Of a stretch of 7,577 nt of DNA, positions 1-5,040 are shown piece by piece (position 1 is the first letter of the stretch; the number at the start of each line of letters is the position of its first letter). The DNA is from Minisyncoccota bacterium (GTDB taxonomy: Bacteria; Patescibacteriota; Minisyncoccia; UBA6257; 1-14-0-10-40-38), in NCBI GenBank assembly GCA_009694925.1, contig SIBX01000028.1, positions 1 through 7,577 on the forward strand, in the 5' to 3' direction. Both the position numbers and the translations under genes were made by a program. The notes below the pieces were generated by a model. It searched no databases. It was not told where the DNA came from and was given only the letters and a program-made list of their open reading frames with translations.

Positions 1-172
1 CATCTGGCTCGCCGGTGAGCTTGCCATAATACGCTTTAGAAACTTCTGGGCTTGGCACTTCCGTCAGCCGGCTCTCGGTGATGCGTGGTTGATGCGCAAA
101 GACAAAACTCGGAGCGAAAATAAATATCAAAAATAGTATGAGTGGTATTGCTTTGTAAGATTTACTAAACAT
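1..172 (-). CDS. Secreted protein of unknown function, N-terminal part only
   Basis: The reading frame starts at an ATG at 172 and runs off the left edge, giving 57 residues. Residues 1-26 form a textbook Sec signal peptide: basic start MFSKSYK, a hydrophobic core of L/I/F at about 9-25, then FVFA followed by HQPRI, so signal peptidase I cleavage is expected after Ala26. The mature start carries HQPRI, then SPEVSKAYYGKLTGEPD. I associate a similar pattern (PEIS/PEVSKAYYG.L.GEP) with small exported CPR proteins, but that is memory, not a search. I assign no function. A plausible promoter lies just upstream, with its -10 ending 9 bases before the ATG and no Shine-Dalgarno sequence. The mature coding part looks more GC-rich than the neighbouring spacer. 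Coding is fairly secure because of the signal peptide; identity is unknown. Confidence 0.8.
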   Translation of the reverse strand, partial: MFSKSYKAIPLILFLIFIFAPSFVFAHQPRITESRLTEVPSPEVSKAYYGKLTGEPD

Positions 173-181
173 TATATTTGA

Positions 182-211
182 ATTGTAGCATATTAAAAAA
201 ACACGATTCAA
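182..211 (-). promoter_or_regulatory. Promoter of the secreted-protein gene at 172
   Basis: Reading the minus strand, TTGAAT (206-211) is followed after 18 bases by TACAAT (182-187), preceded by TG as in an extended -10. The -10 ends nine bases before the ATG, so the mRNA would have almost no leader. The -35 lies inside the hairpin at 203-216. Confidence 0.55.
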
Positions 212-222
212 ATCGTATTTTT
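195..222 (-). terminator. Probable terminator downstream of tRNA-Ser
   Basis: On the minus strand ACGAT (216-212) and ATCGT (207-203) pair around the loop TTGA. The stem extends as RNA through a U-G pair and five A-U pairs into a run of seven T (201-195). Because a wobble pair forms only in the minus transcript, leftward termination after tRNA-Ser is the better reading. The stem is AT-rich, so strength is uncertain. Confidence 0.45.
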
Positions 223-271
223 AAATTTTAGCGGTATGCCACATTTTAATAATTATTAAATAATTTGGCTT

Positions 272-292
272 GCACTGAGCTTGCCGAAGTGC
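272..292. repeat. REP-like palindromic element abutting tRNA-Ser
   Basis: The 21-base element GCACT-N11-AGTGC has five-base inverted arms around GAGCTTGCCGA. Its core resembles the CTTCGACAAGCTCAG-type palindromes I know as short dispersed repeats in many bacterial genomes, some mobilised by REP-associated tyrosine transposases. Here it begins exactly at the discriminator base of tRNA-Ser, so it forms the immediate 3' trailer of that tRNA. Only one copy is in this window, so its repeat status cannot be shown here. Confidence 0.45.
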
Positions 293-378
293 GGAGGAGG
301 CGAGATTCGAACTCGCGGTACCCTTTCGGATACACAGTCTTTCCAGGACTGCGCACTAGACCGCTATGCGACTCCTCC
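292..378 (-). tRNA. tRNA-Ser(GGA)
   Basis: On the minus strand the gene begins GGAGGAG (378-372), which pairs with CTCCTCC (299-293). The anticodon arm is CAGTC, loop CTGGAAA, GACTG, so the anticodon is GGA, reading UCC and UCU. The long variable arm (stem around TATCC and GGGTA) is the class II mark of serine tRNAs, and the T arm has loop TTCGAAT. The discriminator is G at 292. The bases after it read CA and not CCA, so the tail must be added by CCA nucleotidyltransferase, unlike tRNA-Asn in this window, which encodes CCA. Confidence 0.97.
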
Positions 379-389
379 AAATAGCAGTT

Positions 390-420
390 ATTATACTAAC
401 AAAGTTAAGAGAAATATCAA
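390..420 (-). promoter_or_regulatory. Promoter of tRNA-Ser
   Basis: On the minus strand TTGATA (415-420) is followed by TATAAT (390-395) with a 19-base spacer. The -10 is 11 bases from the mature 5' end of the tRNA, so the 5' leader would be only a few bases. The spacer is slightly long. Confidence 0.5.
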
Positions 421-429
421 AAAATAAGA

Positions 430-435
430 TATAAT
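430..435 (+). promoter_or_regulatory. -10 element of the gene at 444; near-leaderless start
   Basis: A perfect TATAAT ends eight bases before the ATG at 444. No good -35 is visible at 16-18 bases upstream. Initiation would be expected at about 442, placing the 5' end of the mRNA at or next to the start codon. Confidence 0.45.
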
Positions 436-443
436 TAAATTAA

Positions 444-1166
444 ATGAAAAAATACACTTTAATAATAATGATGTTTTTGGTAGGAATTGCCGGCTATTTA
501 TATACCAGCCCAAAAAGCGACAATAAACCAGTAGATGTAATAATTCCAGAAGAAAAAGAATATGGATCTCCAATAGTATTTAATATAAATCAAACAAAGA
601 ATTTGGATGGTGGATTAAAATTAACTCTAATAGAAATAAACGATTCTCGTTGTCCAAAAAATGTAGTCTGTGTTTGGGCGGGCGAACTCTCTGCCGTATT
701 TAAAATAATAGATAGTAAATCAGACAACGTCCCAAAAGAAATTCGTCTTGGAATAATAACCTCGCGATCCGTTAATGAAAGTGGCTACACATTCAAACTT
801 GAAACAATCACAGAGAAAACAGCAACAATTATTATTGCAAAAAATGAAATATCCATAAACGAAAGTGAAGTAAGTGGCTTTATACATATCGGACCAGTTT
901 GCCCCGTTGTCCAATTAGGCAAAGAAGAAGAATGTATGGATAGACCCTTTCCTACAAAAATAGGAATTTATACTTCCGGTCAAAAACTACATAAAACCAT
1001 TAATTCCGACAAAGAAGGAAAATTTACAACCGAACTTCCGGTTGGCAAATGGATAATTCGCCCTCAAATAAGCAATGCGCTCCCTCGCTGCGAAGAAAAA
1101 AATCTAGAGTTAATAGCTGGTCAGCATATTAACATTGATATTTCCTGTGATAGCGGAATAAGATAA
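444..1166 (+). CDS. Membrane-anchored secreted protein with DSRCP..VCVWAGE domain and beta-sandwich-like C-terminal domain
   Basis: This gene encodes 240 residues. Residues 4-20 (LIIMMFLVGIAGYLY) form a signal anchor or uncleaved signal peptide, with no lipobox cysteine. The first exported domain (about 40-135) carries NDSRCPKNVVCVWAGE at 66-81; C70 and C76 are placed as in the DSRCP..V.C.WAGE motif of small exported bacterial domains and could form a disulfide. The second domain (about 145-240) begins GFIHIGPVCPV, continues with CMDRP at 164-168 and ends ISCDSGIR. Its SDKEGKFTTELPVGKW stretch resembles carboxypeptidase-regulatory-like or transthyretin-like beta sandwiches. Four further cysteines (153, 164, 216, 235) fit two disulfides. 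The protein probably acts outside the cytoplasmic membrane; no enzyme motif is seen. The gene stands alone between divergent tRNA-Ser and convergent rpmE. The next in-frame Met lies inside the anchor, so ATG 444 is kept. Confidence 0.88.
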   Translation: MKKYTLIIMMFLVGIAGYLYTSPKSDNKPVDVIIPEEKEYGSPIVFNINQTKNLDGGLKLTLIEINDSRCPKNVVCVWAGELSAVFKIIDSKSDNVPKEIRLGIITSRSVNESGYTFKLETITEKTATIIIAKNEISINESEVSGFIHIGPVCPVVQLGKEEECMDRPFPTKIGIYTSGQKLHKTINSDKEGKFTTELPVGKWIIRPQISNALPRCEEKNLELIAGQHINIDISCDSGIR

Positions 1167-1171
1167 GAAAC

Positions 1172-1200
1172 AAAAATCCGCTTATTTAGCGGATTTTTTT
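1172..1200. terminator. Bidirectional intrinsic terminator between the gene at 444 and rpmE
   Basis: AAAAATCCGCT (1172-1182) pairs with AGCGGATTTTT (1188-1198) around a TATTT loop, giving 11 perfect pairs with a run of seven T on the plus side (1194-1200). On the minus strand five T follow the stem. It sits exactly between the convergent ends. The rpmE stop codon (1182-1184) and its last codons lie inside the hairpin. Confidence 0.9.
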
Positions 1201-1457
1201 GTAGAAGCTTTTTCTTTTTTAACTCTTGGCTTTTTCTCAGCCTTAGTAACTTCTGATGCTTTTTTCTTTCTAAGATTAAATTTTTCAACTCTTCCAGCGA
1301 TATCTATTAAATTTTCTTTCCCAGTAAAAAATGGATGACAATTTGAACAAATTTCAACATGCATCTCTTTTTTTGTAGATCCAGACTTAATAACATTTCC
1401 GCAAACGCACTTTATTTGAGCATTCTCTATGTATTCTGGGTGTATTTCTAATTTCAT
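1182..1457 (-). CDS. rpmE: Ribosomal protein L31 (bL31), zinc-binding form with lysine-rich tail
   Basis: bL31 is a large-subunit ribosomal protein at the intersubunit bridge. The start MKLEIHPEY is typical of the family, followed by a complete zinc ribbon: C17-V-C19 and C37-SN-C40. The motif HPFFTG (41-46) and the RVEKF segment (56-60) are also family features, so this is the zinc-containing (C+) paralogue. At 91 residues it is longer than the usual 66-75; the excess is a lysine-, alanine- and serine-rich tail from about residue 63, which is expected to be disordered and to bind rRNA. It has its own promoter, overlapping the end of the phosphatidyltransferase gene. The mRNA leader would be about six bases with no Shine-Dalgarno sequence. 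Its last four codons form one arm of the shared terminator. Confidence 0.95.
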   Translation of the reverse strand: MKLEIHPEYIENAQIKCVCGNVIKSGSTKKEMHVEICSNCHPFFTGKENLIDIAGRVEKFNLRKKKASEVTKAEKKPRVKKEKASTKKSAK

Positions 1458-1469
1458 TTTAGTTTATTG

Positions 1470-1498
1470 ATTATATTACAACATTTACGAAAAATCAA
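1470..1498 (-). promoter_or_regulatory. Promoter of rpmE
   Basis: The minus strand shows TTGATT (1498-1493), a 17-base spacer, and TATAAT (1475-1470), a near-consensus sigma70-type promoter. The -10 ends 12 bases before the ATG, so initiation falls about six bases upstream of the start codon. The -35 overlaps the stop codon of the upstream gene. Confidence 0.7.
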
Positions 1499-2103
1499 AT
1501 TCCGTAAGTAAGTATGCTTATTATCGCAAAAAACAACGAAGTATAAAGAGATATTTCGCTTGCAAAAAATAAGCTCGAGCTTTGCGTAATAATCCCCCAA
1601 AAAGCCAATCCCAAGCCTACTGATTGCAAAACCATCTTAGTTTTTCCCCAAAAATTAGCAGAAATCCTTCTTTTCTTTGTATATTTTTTATAATAAGCGC
1701 TTCCAATTAAAATCATTTCCATAAAAATTAAAGCAAAAAGAAGTGGAAATCCAAAAAATTTTGGCAGAATAATTAGCGCAACCGAAGAAATCAAAATCTT
1801 ATCTGCAACCGGATCAAAGGTTTCTCCCCACTCAGTAGTCATATTTCTCGTCCTTGCCAGAGATCCATCAACCGCATCAGAAAAAGCAGAAATTGCGAAT
1901 AAAGCCAATCCCCATCTATATTCTTCTATAAAAAGTAAAAATAAAATAAATGGTATCGTGAAAAATCTAAAAATTGTAACTTGATTAGGAGTTACATTTT
2001 TAGGAATAAATTTTAAGAAAGTCGCCCTTAAAATTTTATCCGTAATAGTTATTTTAATAGGTTGGATTTCATTCATATTAATATCATTAAAGCAGAAATC
2101 CAT
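1495..2103 (-). CDS. pgsA: CDP-alcohol phosphatidyltransferase, probably CDP-diacylglycerol--glycerol-3-phosphate 3-phosphatidyltransferase
   Basis: This integral membrane enzyme family transfers a phosphatidyl group from CDP-diacylglycerol to an alcohol. The full signature D-x2-D-G-x2-A-R-x8-G-x3-D-x3-D is present as D76, D79, G80, A83, R84, G93, D97 and D101; these aspartates bind the divalent metals and the CDP moiety. About six hydrophobic segments are seen, including 44-60, 64-76, 103-112, 119-136, 160-175 and 185-200. The 202 residues match PgsA size, and VTPNQVTIFRFFTIPF at 37-52 resembles the family N-terminal region. Which alcohol is used cannot be proved from sequence, so PgsA is an inference; phosphatidylinositol-phosphate synthase is possible. 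ATG at 2103 was chosen; ATG at 2076 (MNEIQPIK) is a credible alternative that would lengthen the gap to groEL. It follows groEL by 34 bases with no terminator between, so co-transcription is likely. It is the only gene here that ends in TGA. Confidence 0.88.
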   Translation of the reverse strand: MDFCFNDINMNEIQPIKITITDKILRATFLKFIPKNVTPNQVTIFRFFTIPFILFLLFIEEYRWGLALFAISAFSDAVDGSLARTRNMTTEWGETFDPVADKILISSVALIILPKFFGFPLLFALIFMEMILIGSAYYKKYTKKRRISANFWGKTKMVLQSVGLGLAFWGIITQSSSLFFASEISLYTSLFFAIISILTYGI

Positions 2104-2137
2104 CTTTATTTAAAGACGCATTTTCACTTATTCTTAT

Positions 2138-3784
2138 TTAGTATTCGCTCGAACCCATTTCTTCCTCGTCAGTATTTTTCTTTCTATCTTTTTTTTCTGG
2201 TTCATCACAAACCACCGCTTCCGTTATCACAAGCATAGAAGCTGCAGAAACAGCATTTTGCAATCCAACTCTTACAACCTTAGTCGGATCAATAACCCCC
2301 GCCTTCATTAAATTTTCATACTTTCCACTATCAGCATTAAACCCATAATAAATTCCCGAATCTTTTAATACATTATTCAATACAACGGCTCCATCAAAAC
2401 CAGCATTCTCTGCAATCTGCTGAATTGGCGTCCTAAGTCCCTCAAGAATAATTTTTGCTCCAACAATTTCTGGTAATTGATTTTTATCTAGGCTTTCTAT
2501 AAATTCCTCAACAGCTAAAGATGCTCTCACTAAAGCCACTCCGCCCCCAGGGACAATTCCCTCTTCGAGTGCAGACTTAGTAGCATTAACAGCATCTTCT
2601 ATTCTGTGCTGTTTTTCTTTTTGCTCAACCTCCGTTACGCCGCCAACCTTAATAACGGCGACTCCTCCAGATAATTTTCCAAGTCTTTCATTTAACTTAT
2701 CCTTATCAAATTCAGAATCAGCTTTTGCAAGTTGAGACTTTATTTGAAAAATCCTTTTTTCTATCTCTTCTTTAGATCCTTTTCCTCCAACAATCGTCGT
2801 ATTGTCTTTATTAGATATGACTCTATGCGCCTGCCCCAAAGAAGCAATTTCTATATTCTCTATTTTTTTACCTAAATCTTCAGTAATATATTCTGCCCCA
2901 ACAACCGTCGCAATATCCTGCAACATCTCTTTTCTTCTATCTCCAAACCCAGGAGCTTTTACTGCAAGACAAGAAAATATTCCTTTAATTTTATTTACAA
3001 CTAAAACCGGCAAAGCCTCGCCATCAACATCATCAGCAATAATTACAAGTTCTTTTTTCCCAGCCTGCATCAATTTTTCTAACAATGGAACCAAATCGGC
3101 TATAGCAGAAATCTTTTTATCAGTTACTAACACATATGGATTTTCTAAGCTAGCTTCCATTTTTTCTGGATTGGTAATCATATAAGGAGACACATAACCC
3201 CTATCAAATTGCAAACCATCTACTATTTCTTTTGATAAGCCGGATGTTTGCGACTCTTCAACGGTCACAACTCCATCTTTTCCAATTTTTTCAATCACAT
3301 CAGCTATTAATCCTCCGATATCCGAATCTCTAGCCGAAATAGTTGCAATGTTTTTAATCTCCTCCTTGTTAGCTATTTTTTGAGATATTGAAACTAACTT
3401 ATCCGTGGCAACTTTCAACGCCTTCTCCATTCCCCTCTGAAGACCAATTGGATCCAAGCCAGCAGTAATATTTTTTAAACCTTCGCGCACAAAAACCTGC
3501 GTCAAAACAGTTGCAGAAGTTGTTCCGTCTCCAGCTAAATCATTAGTTTTTGAAGCAACCTGCTTAACAATCTCCGCTCCAATATTTTCAACCTTATCTT
3601 CAAGCTCAATTTCTTTTGCAATAGTCACTCCATCGCGAGTAATAATAGGAGAACCATAACTTTTACCCAAAACCACGGCCCTTCCCTTAGGTCCCAAAGT
3701 TACGCGAACTGCGTCTGCCAATTTATCAACTCCTCTTTTTAAAGCTCTTCTCGCCTTCTCATTAAACAAAATTTGCTTTGCCAT
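2138..3784 (-). CDS. groEL: Chaperonin GroEL (Hsp60)
   Basis: GroEL forms the double-ring ATP-driven folding chamber capped by GroES in the cytoplasm. The 548 residues cover the whole family length. The protein starts MAKQILFNEKARRALKRGVD. The nucleotide-binding signatures VTLGPKGRAVVLG (28-40), DGVTIAKEIEL (51-61) and AGDGTTSATVL (84-94) are intact, with D86 matching the conserved catalytic-loop aspartate. Apical-domain features include APGFGDRRKEML, and the late equatorial domain carries EEGIVPGGGVALVRA and YYGFNADSGKYENL. The C terminus ends charged (DEEEMGSSEY), without the Gly-Gly-Met repeats common in other groups. The ATG lies eight bases after the groES stop without a Shine-Dalgarno sequence, so translation is probably coupled to groES. 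No frameshift or missing motif was seen. Confidence 0.99.
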   Translation of the reverse strand: MAKQILFNEKARRALKRGVDKLADAVRVTLGPKGRAVVLGKSYGSPIITRDGVTIAKEIELEDKVENIGAEIVKQVASKTNDLAGDGTTSATVLTQVFVREGLKNITAGLDPIGLQRGMEKALKVATDKLVSISQKIANKEEIKNIATISARDSDIGGLIADVIEKIGKDGVVTVEESQTSGLSKEIVDGLQFDRGYVSPYMITNPEKMEASLENPYVLVTDKKISAIADLVPLLEKLMQAGKKELVIIADDVDGEALPVLVVNKIKGIFSCLAVKAPGFGDRRKEMLQDIATVVGAEYITEDLGKKIENIEIASLGQAHRVISNKDNTTIVGGKGSKEEIEKRIFQIKSQLAKADSEFDKDKLNERLGKLSGGVAVIKVGGVTEVEQKEKQHRIEDAVNATKSALEEGIVPGGGVALVRASLAVEEFIESLDKNQLPEIVGAKIILEGLRTPIQQIAENAGFDGAVVLNNVLKDSGIYYGFNADSGKYENLMKAGVIDPTKVVRVGLQNAVSAASMLVITEAVVCDEPEKKDRKKNTDEEEMGSSEY

Positions 3785-3792
3785 AATATTTA

Positions 3793-4083
3793 TTATTGAA
3801 TTATTGCTAAAATATCCTCTTCTTCTCCAACTAAATATTTTTTACCATCAACTTCAACTTCGTCTGGTCCATATTTTTTAAAAATCACCATATCTCCAAT
3901 TTTTACAGACATAGGGATTATCTCACCCTTTTCATTTCTTTTTCCAGGACCAGTAGCTAAAATTTTACCCTTAATTGGTTTTTCTTTCTCGGACGTTTCT
4001 GGAATTACTAATCCAGATTTTGTAGTTTTATCCTCATTTATAGGCTCTATAAAAACTCTATTGCTTAAGGGTTTTAAGTTCAT
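3793..4083 (-). CDS. groES: Co-chaperonin GroES (Hsp10)
   Basis: GroES is the heptameric lid of GroEL. The 96-residue sequence begins MNLKPLSNRVFIEP, typical of Cpn10. The mobile loop that contacts GroEL is around 17-36 (EDKTTKSGLVIPETSEKEKP), including the conserved SGLVIPE hydrophobic tripeptide. Later family blocks are GKILATGPG (39-47), KIGDMVIFKKY (61-71), and the C-terminal YLVGEEEDILAII. Gene order groES-groEL with an eight-base gap is the standard operon. A perfect -10 TATAAT ends six bases before the ATG, so the mRNA should be leaderless. A small palindrome upstream may be an operator, and a separate minus-strand terminator lies further upstream. Confidence 0.98.
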   Translation of the reverse strand: MNLKPLSNRVFIEPINEDKTTKSGLVIPETSEKEKPIKGKILATGPGKRNEKGEIIPMSVKIGDMVIFKKYGPDEVEVDGKKYLVGEEEDILAIIQ

Positions 4084-4089
4084 ATTAAA

Positions 4090-4125
4090 ATTATATTAAA
4101 TTTAATTTTCAGTTAGCAGTCTAAC
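4090..4125 (-). promoter_or_regulatory. groESL promoter with palindromic possible operator
   Basis: On the minus strand TATAAT lies at 4095-4090, six bases before the groES ATG, so transcription should begin at or next to the start codon. The -35 region (TGCTAA) is poor. Overlapping it is the inverted repeat GTTAG-ACTG-CTAAC (4112-4125). It shares TTAG and GCTAA with the HrcA-bound CIRCE element but lacks its nine-base arms and nine-base spacer, so I call it only a candidate operator. Confidence 0.5.
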
Positions 4126-4159
4126 AAAATGTTTGCCAAATATCAAGTAAATTTAATTA

Positions 4160-4191
4160 AAATAAAAAATCCACGCCTCACGCGCGGATTT
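4160..4191 (-). terminator. Orphan intrinsic terminator upstream of groES
   Basis: On the minus strand AAATCCGCGC (4191-4182) pairs with GCGTGGATTT (4176-4167) around GTGAG, followed by a T-rich run (4169-4164, then A, then more T). All ten pairs form in the minus transcript with one G-U; on the plus strand the same position is an A-C mismatch and no T run follows. The direction is therefore leftward. No recognised gene lies upstream on that strand, only a possible 19-codon ORF at 4193-4252. Confidence 0.6.
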
Positions 4192-4314
4192 CCTATAAAA
4201 TAATTATATCAAACATTTCGATAATTTTATTAACAGTTATTAGGCAACGCATTTACTTGGTCTCTTTTTTTGTTTTTATATTTTTGCTAGTATTTTAATT
4301 ATCTTAAAATTATT

Positions 4315-4320
4315 TAAAAT
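4315..4320 (+). promoter_or_regulatory. -10 element of the small gene at 4327
   Basis: TAAAAT ends six bases before the ATG, the same spacing as in groES, suggesting a leaderless mRNA. TTGCTA at 4284-4289 is the best -35-like hexamer nearby, but its spacing suits a different -10 (AATTAT at about 4308), so the exact start is uncertain. Confidence 0.35.
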
Positions 4321-4326
4321 AAAAAT

Positions 4327-4533
4327 ATGGGAATTTTTGATCAATTCAAACAAGCCTCCGAAATGTTAAAGGGTATGTCTCCAGAACAAATAAAAGACAT
4401 GATGGCTCAAGCCAAAGAACAAAAAGCCATGATGGAAGAAGTTATAAAAAAAGGAGTAGAAGATGAAATAAAGAAAAAGGGCTTAGTTTCTAAAGAAGAA
4501 CTTCTAAAAATTTTAAAAGATAGAGGCCTCTAA
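4327..4533 (+). CDS. Small helical charged protein of unknown function
   Basis: This 68-residue cytosolic protein has no signal peptide or membrane segment. It is almost entirely predicted helix. An amphipathic start (MGIFDQFKQASEMLKG) is followed by a MSPEQIKDMMAQAKEQ segment (17-32) rich in Met, Lys and Glu, then a charged helix (33-50), and finally VSKEELLKILKDRGL (54-68), which looks like a short separate helix. The alternating K/E and Met/Ile pattern would suit a coiled coil or helical bundle. I do not recognise a named family; similar short MSPE-containing proteins seem familiar from CPR genomes, but that is recollection. Codon use matches the neighbours and the frame ends TAA. It is divergent from groESL and followed after about 55 bases by the GC-rich transcription unit. 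A role cannot be stated. Confidence 0.75.
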   Translation: MGIFDQFKQASEMLKGMSPEQIKDMMAQAKEQKAMMEEVIKKGVEDEIKKKGLVSKEELLKILKDRGL

Positions 4534-4553
4534 ATTATTAACAAATAAATTTA

Positions 4554-4582
4554 TTGACTTATTAGAATATAGGTGATATTAT
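4554..4582 (+). promoter_or_regulatory. Strong promoter of the GC-rich transcription unit
   Basis: TTGACT (4554-4559), a 17-base spacer and TATTAT (4577-4582) with a TG one base upstream (extended -10) make one of the best promoters in the window. The arms AGGTG (4571-4575) and CACCT (4592-4596) form an inverted repeat around the -10 and start site and could be an operator. Initiation is expected near 4589-4590. Confidence 0.8.
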
Positions 4583-4636
4583 AGATATTAGCACCTTTAC
4601 CGTCCTGCTTTTCGTTTTCCCGGACAAACAGACAGT

Positions 4637-4966
4637 TTGGGCGATGCTGTTTGTTTCGTGGAGAGTCGAATGGATGGTTCCGTTACGATTTCAGATTTTC
4701 TCCTCTTTCACGGCGAGGCTTGGAGGAGCCTCTTGCATGCGCGAACCAGGTTGATTCGATTTCCGAGGGTCGCGATGAAGTTCTTTCCCACAATTCATTT
4801 CGTAAGGGGTCTTTGGCATCTCTTGGTTCAGAGTTGGAAACTGTCCTGCAGAATTCTCAACTCCGAACCGGTAGCCATGATCGTGATTGCTCTGATACTG
4901 ATCAGTGTCGTCATGATGCGTTCCTGCGATCCGACCGCGGAAGAACTAAAGACCCTCCTTCCGTGA
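4637..4966 (+). CDS. Possible small membrane protein (alternative reading of the ncRNA unit)
   Basis: This 109-codon frame lies wholly inside the promoter-terminator unit at 4590-5032. Its last third reads like a small membrane protein: a hydrophobic stretch VAMIVIALILISVVMM at about 79-94, then RSCDPTAEELKTLLP. An internal ATG near 4774 (MKFFPTIHF) would give a 63-residue form with an amphipathic segment before the membrane helix. Against coding: there is no ribosome-binding site, codon use is unlike all neighbours (many CTC, GTC, ATC and CCG codons), the first half has no recognisable fold, another frame is also open over most of the same DNA, and the hydrophobic stretch coincides with a hairpin. 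I list it so that the alternative is not lost, and I consider the RNA reading somewhat more likely. Confidence 0.25.
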   Translation: MGDAVCFVESRMDGSVTISDFLLFHGEAWRSLLHARTRLIRFPRVAMKFFPTIHFVRGLWHLLVQSWKLSCRILNSEPVAMIVIALILISVVMMRSCDPTAEELKTLLP

Positions 4967-4993
4967 TTTGTTCAACGAAACATCTGGGTAATT

Positions 4994-5032
4994 GCGCCTT
5001 CAACCTTTGGGTTAGAAGGCGCTCTTTTTTTT
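4994..5032 (+). terminator. Strong intrinsic terminator of the GC-rich unit
   Basis: GCGCCTTC-AACC (4994-5005) pairs with GGTT-A-GAAGGCGC (5010-5022) around TTTG, giving 12 pairs with a single bulged A, followed by TC and eight T. The downstream acylphosphatase gene is on the other strand, so this terminator belongs to the plus-strand unit. Confidence 0.92.
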
Positions 5033-5040
5033 ATAAAAAT

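Larger units (their letters stand above)
4590..5032 (+). ncRNA. Candidate structured noncoding RNA, about 440 nt, no known class recognised
   Basis: A strong promoter and a strong terminator bracket about 440 bases of roughly balanced GC content in otherwise AT-rich DNA, the usual look of a structured RNA gene in such genomes. Hairpins seen directly are ACAAACAG with CTGTTTGT near 4622-4652; AATGGA with TCCGTT near 4669-4684; GAGGCT with AGCCTC near 4715-4732; a 17-pair imperfect hairpin at 4825-4869 (GGTTC, GAGTTG, GAA, CTG against CAG, TTC, CAACTC, GAACC); CATGA..CG with CG-TCATG enclosing CTGAT/ATCAG at 4876-4915; and TTCC-GCG with CGC-GGAA near 4922-4941. I looked for signatures of tmRNA, RNase P RNA, SRP RNA and 6S RNA and saw none. 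The chief rival is a protein gene: a 109-codon frame at 4637-4966 ends 28 bases before the terminator and has a hydrophobic segment. A second overlapping frame of similar length argues that long frames occur here by chance. Confidence 0.5.

Noticed and set aside
391..573. A 60-codon minus-strand frame with hydrophobic composition
   Set aside because: It is antisense to the signal anchor of the gene at 444 and overlaps the tRNA-Ser promoter; hydrophobicity arises from AT-rich DNA.
720..914. A 64-codon minus-strand frame within the gene at 444
   Set aside because: It lies antisense to a well-supported coding frame and has no promoter or protein-like features.
1495..1497. UGA recoding (as in Absconditabacteria or Gracilibacteria)
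   Set aside because: The only recognised gene ending in TGA is pgsA, which is already full length there; no recognised gene contains an in-frame TGA that would need decoding.
2802..3185. A 127-codon plus-strand frame inside groEL
   Set aside because: It is the shadow of a highly conserved gene on the opposite strand, with cysteine- and serine-rich chance composition.
4112..4125. CIRCE element upstream of groES
   Set aside because: Only partial similarity to the arms; the nine-base arms and nine-base spacing are missing.
4588..4594. TTAGCAC at the start of the GC-rich unit as a CIRCE half-site
   Set aside because: No matching second half follows; a seven-base match is expected by chance.
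4590..5032. tmRNA or RNase P RNA as identity of the GC-rich unit
   Set aside because: No tRNA-like acceptor/T-arm pair, no tag ORF with resume codon, and none of the conserved RNase P core sequences could be found.
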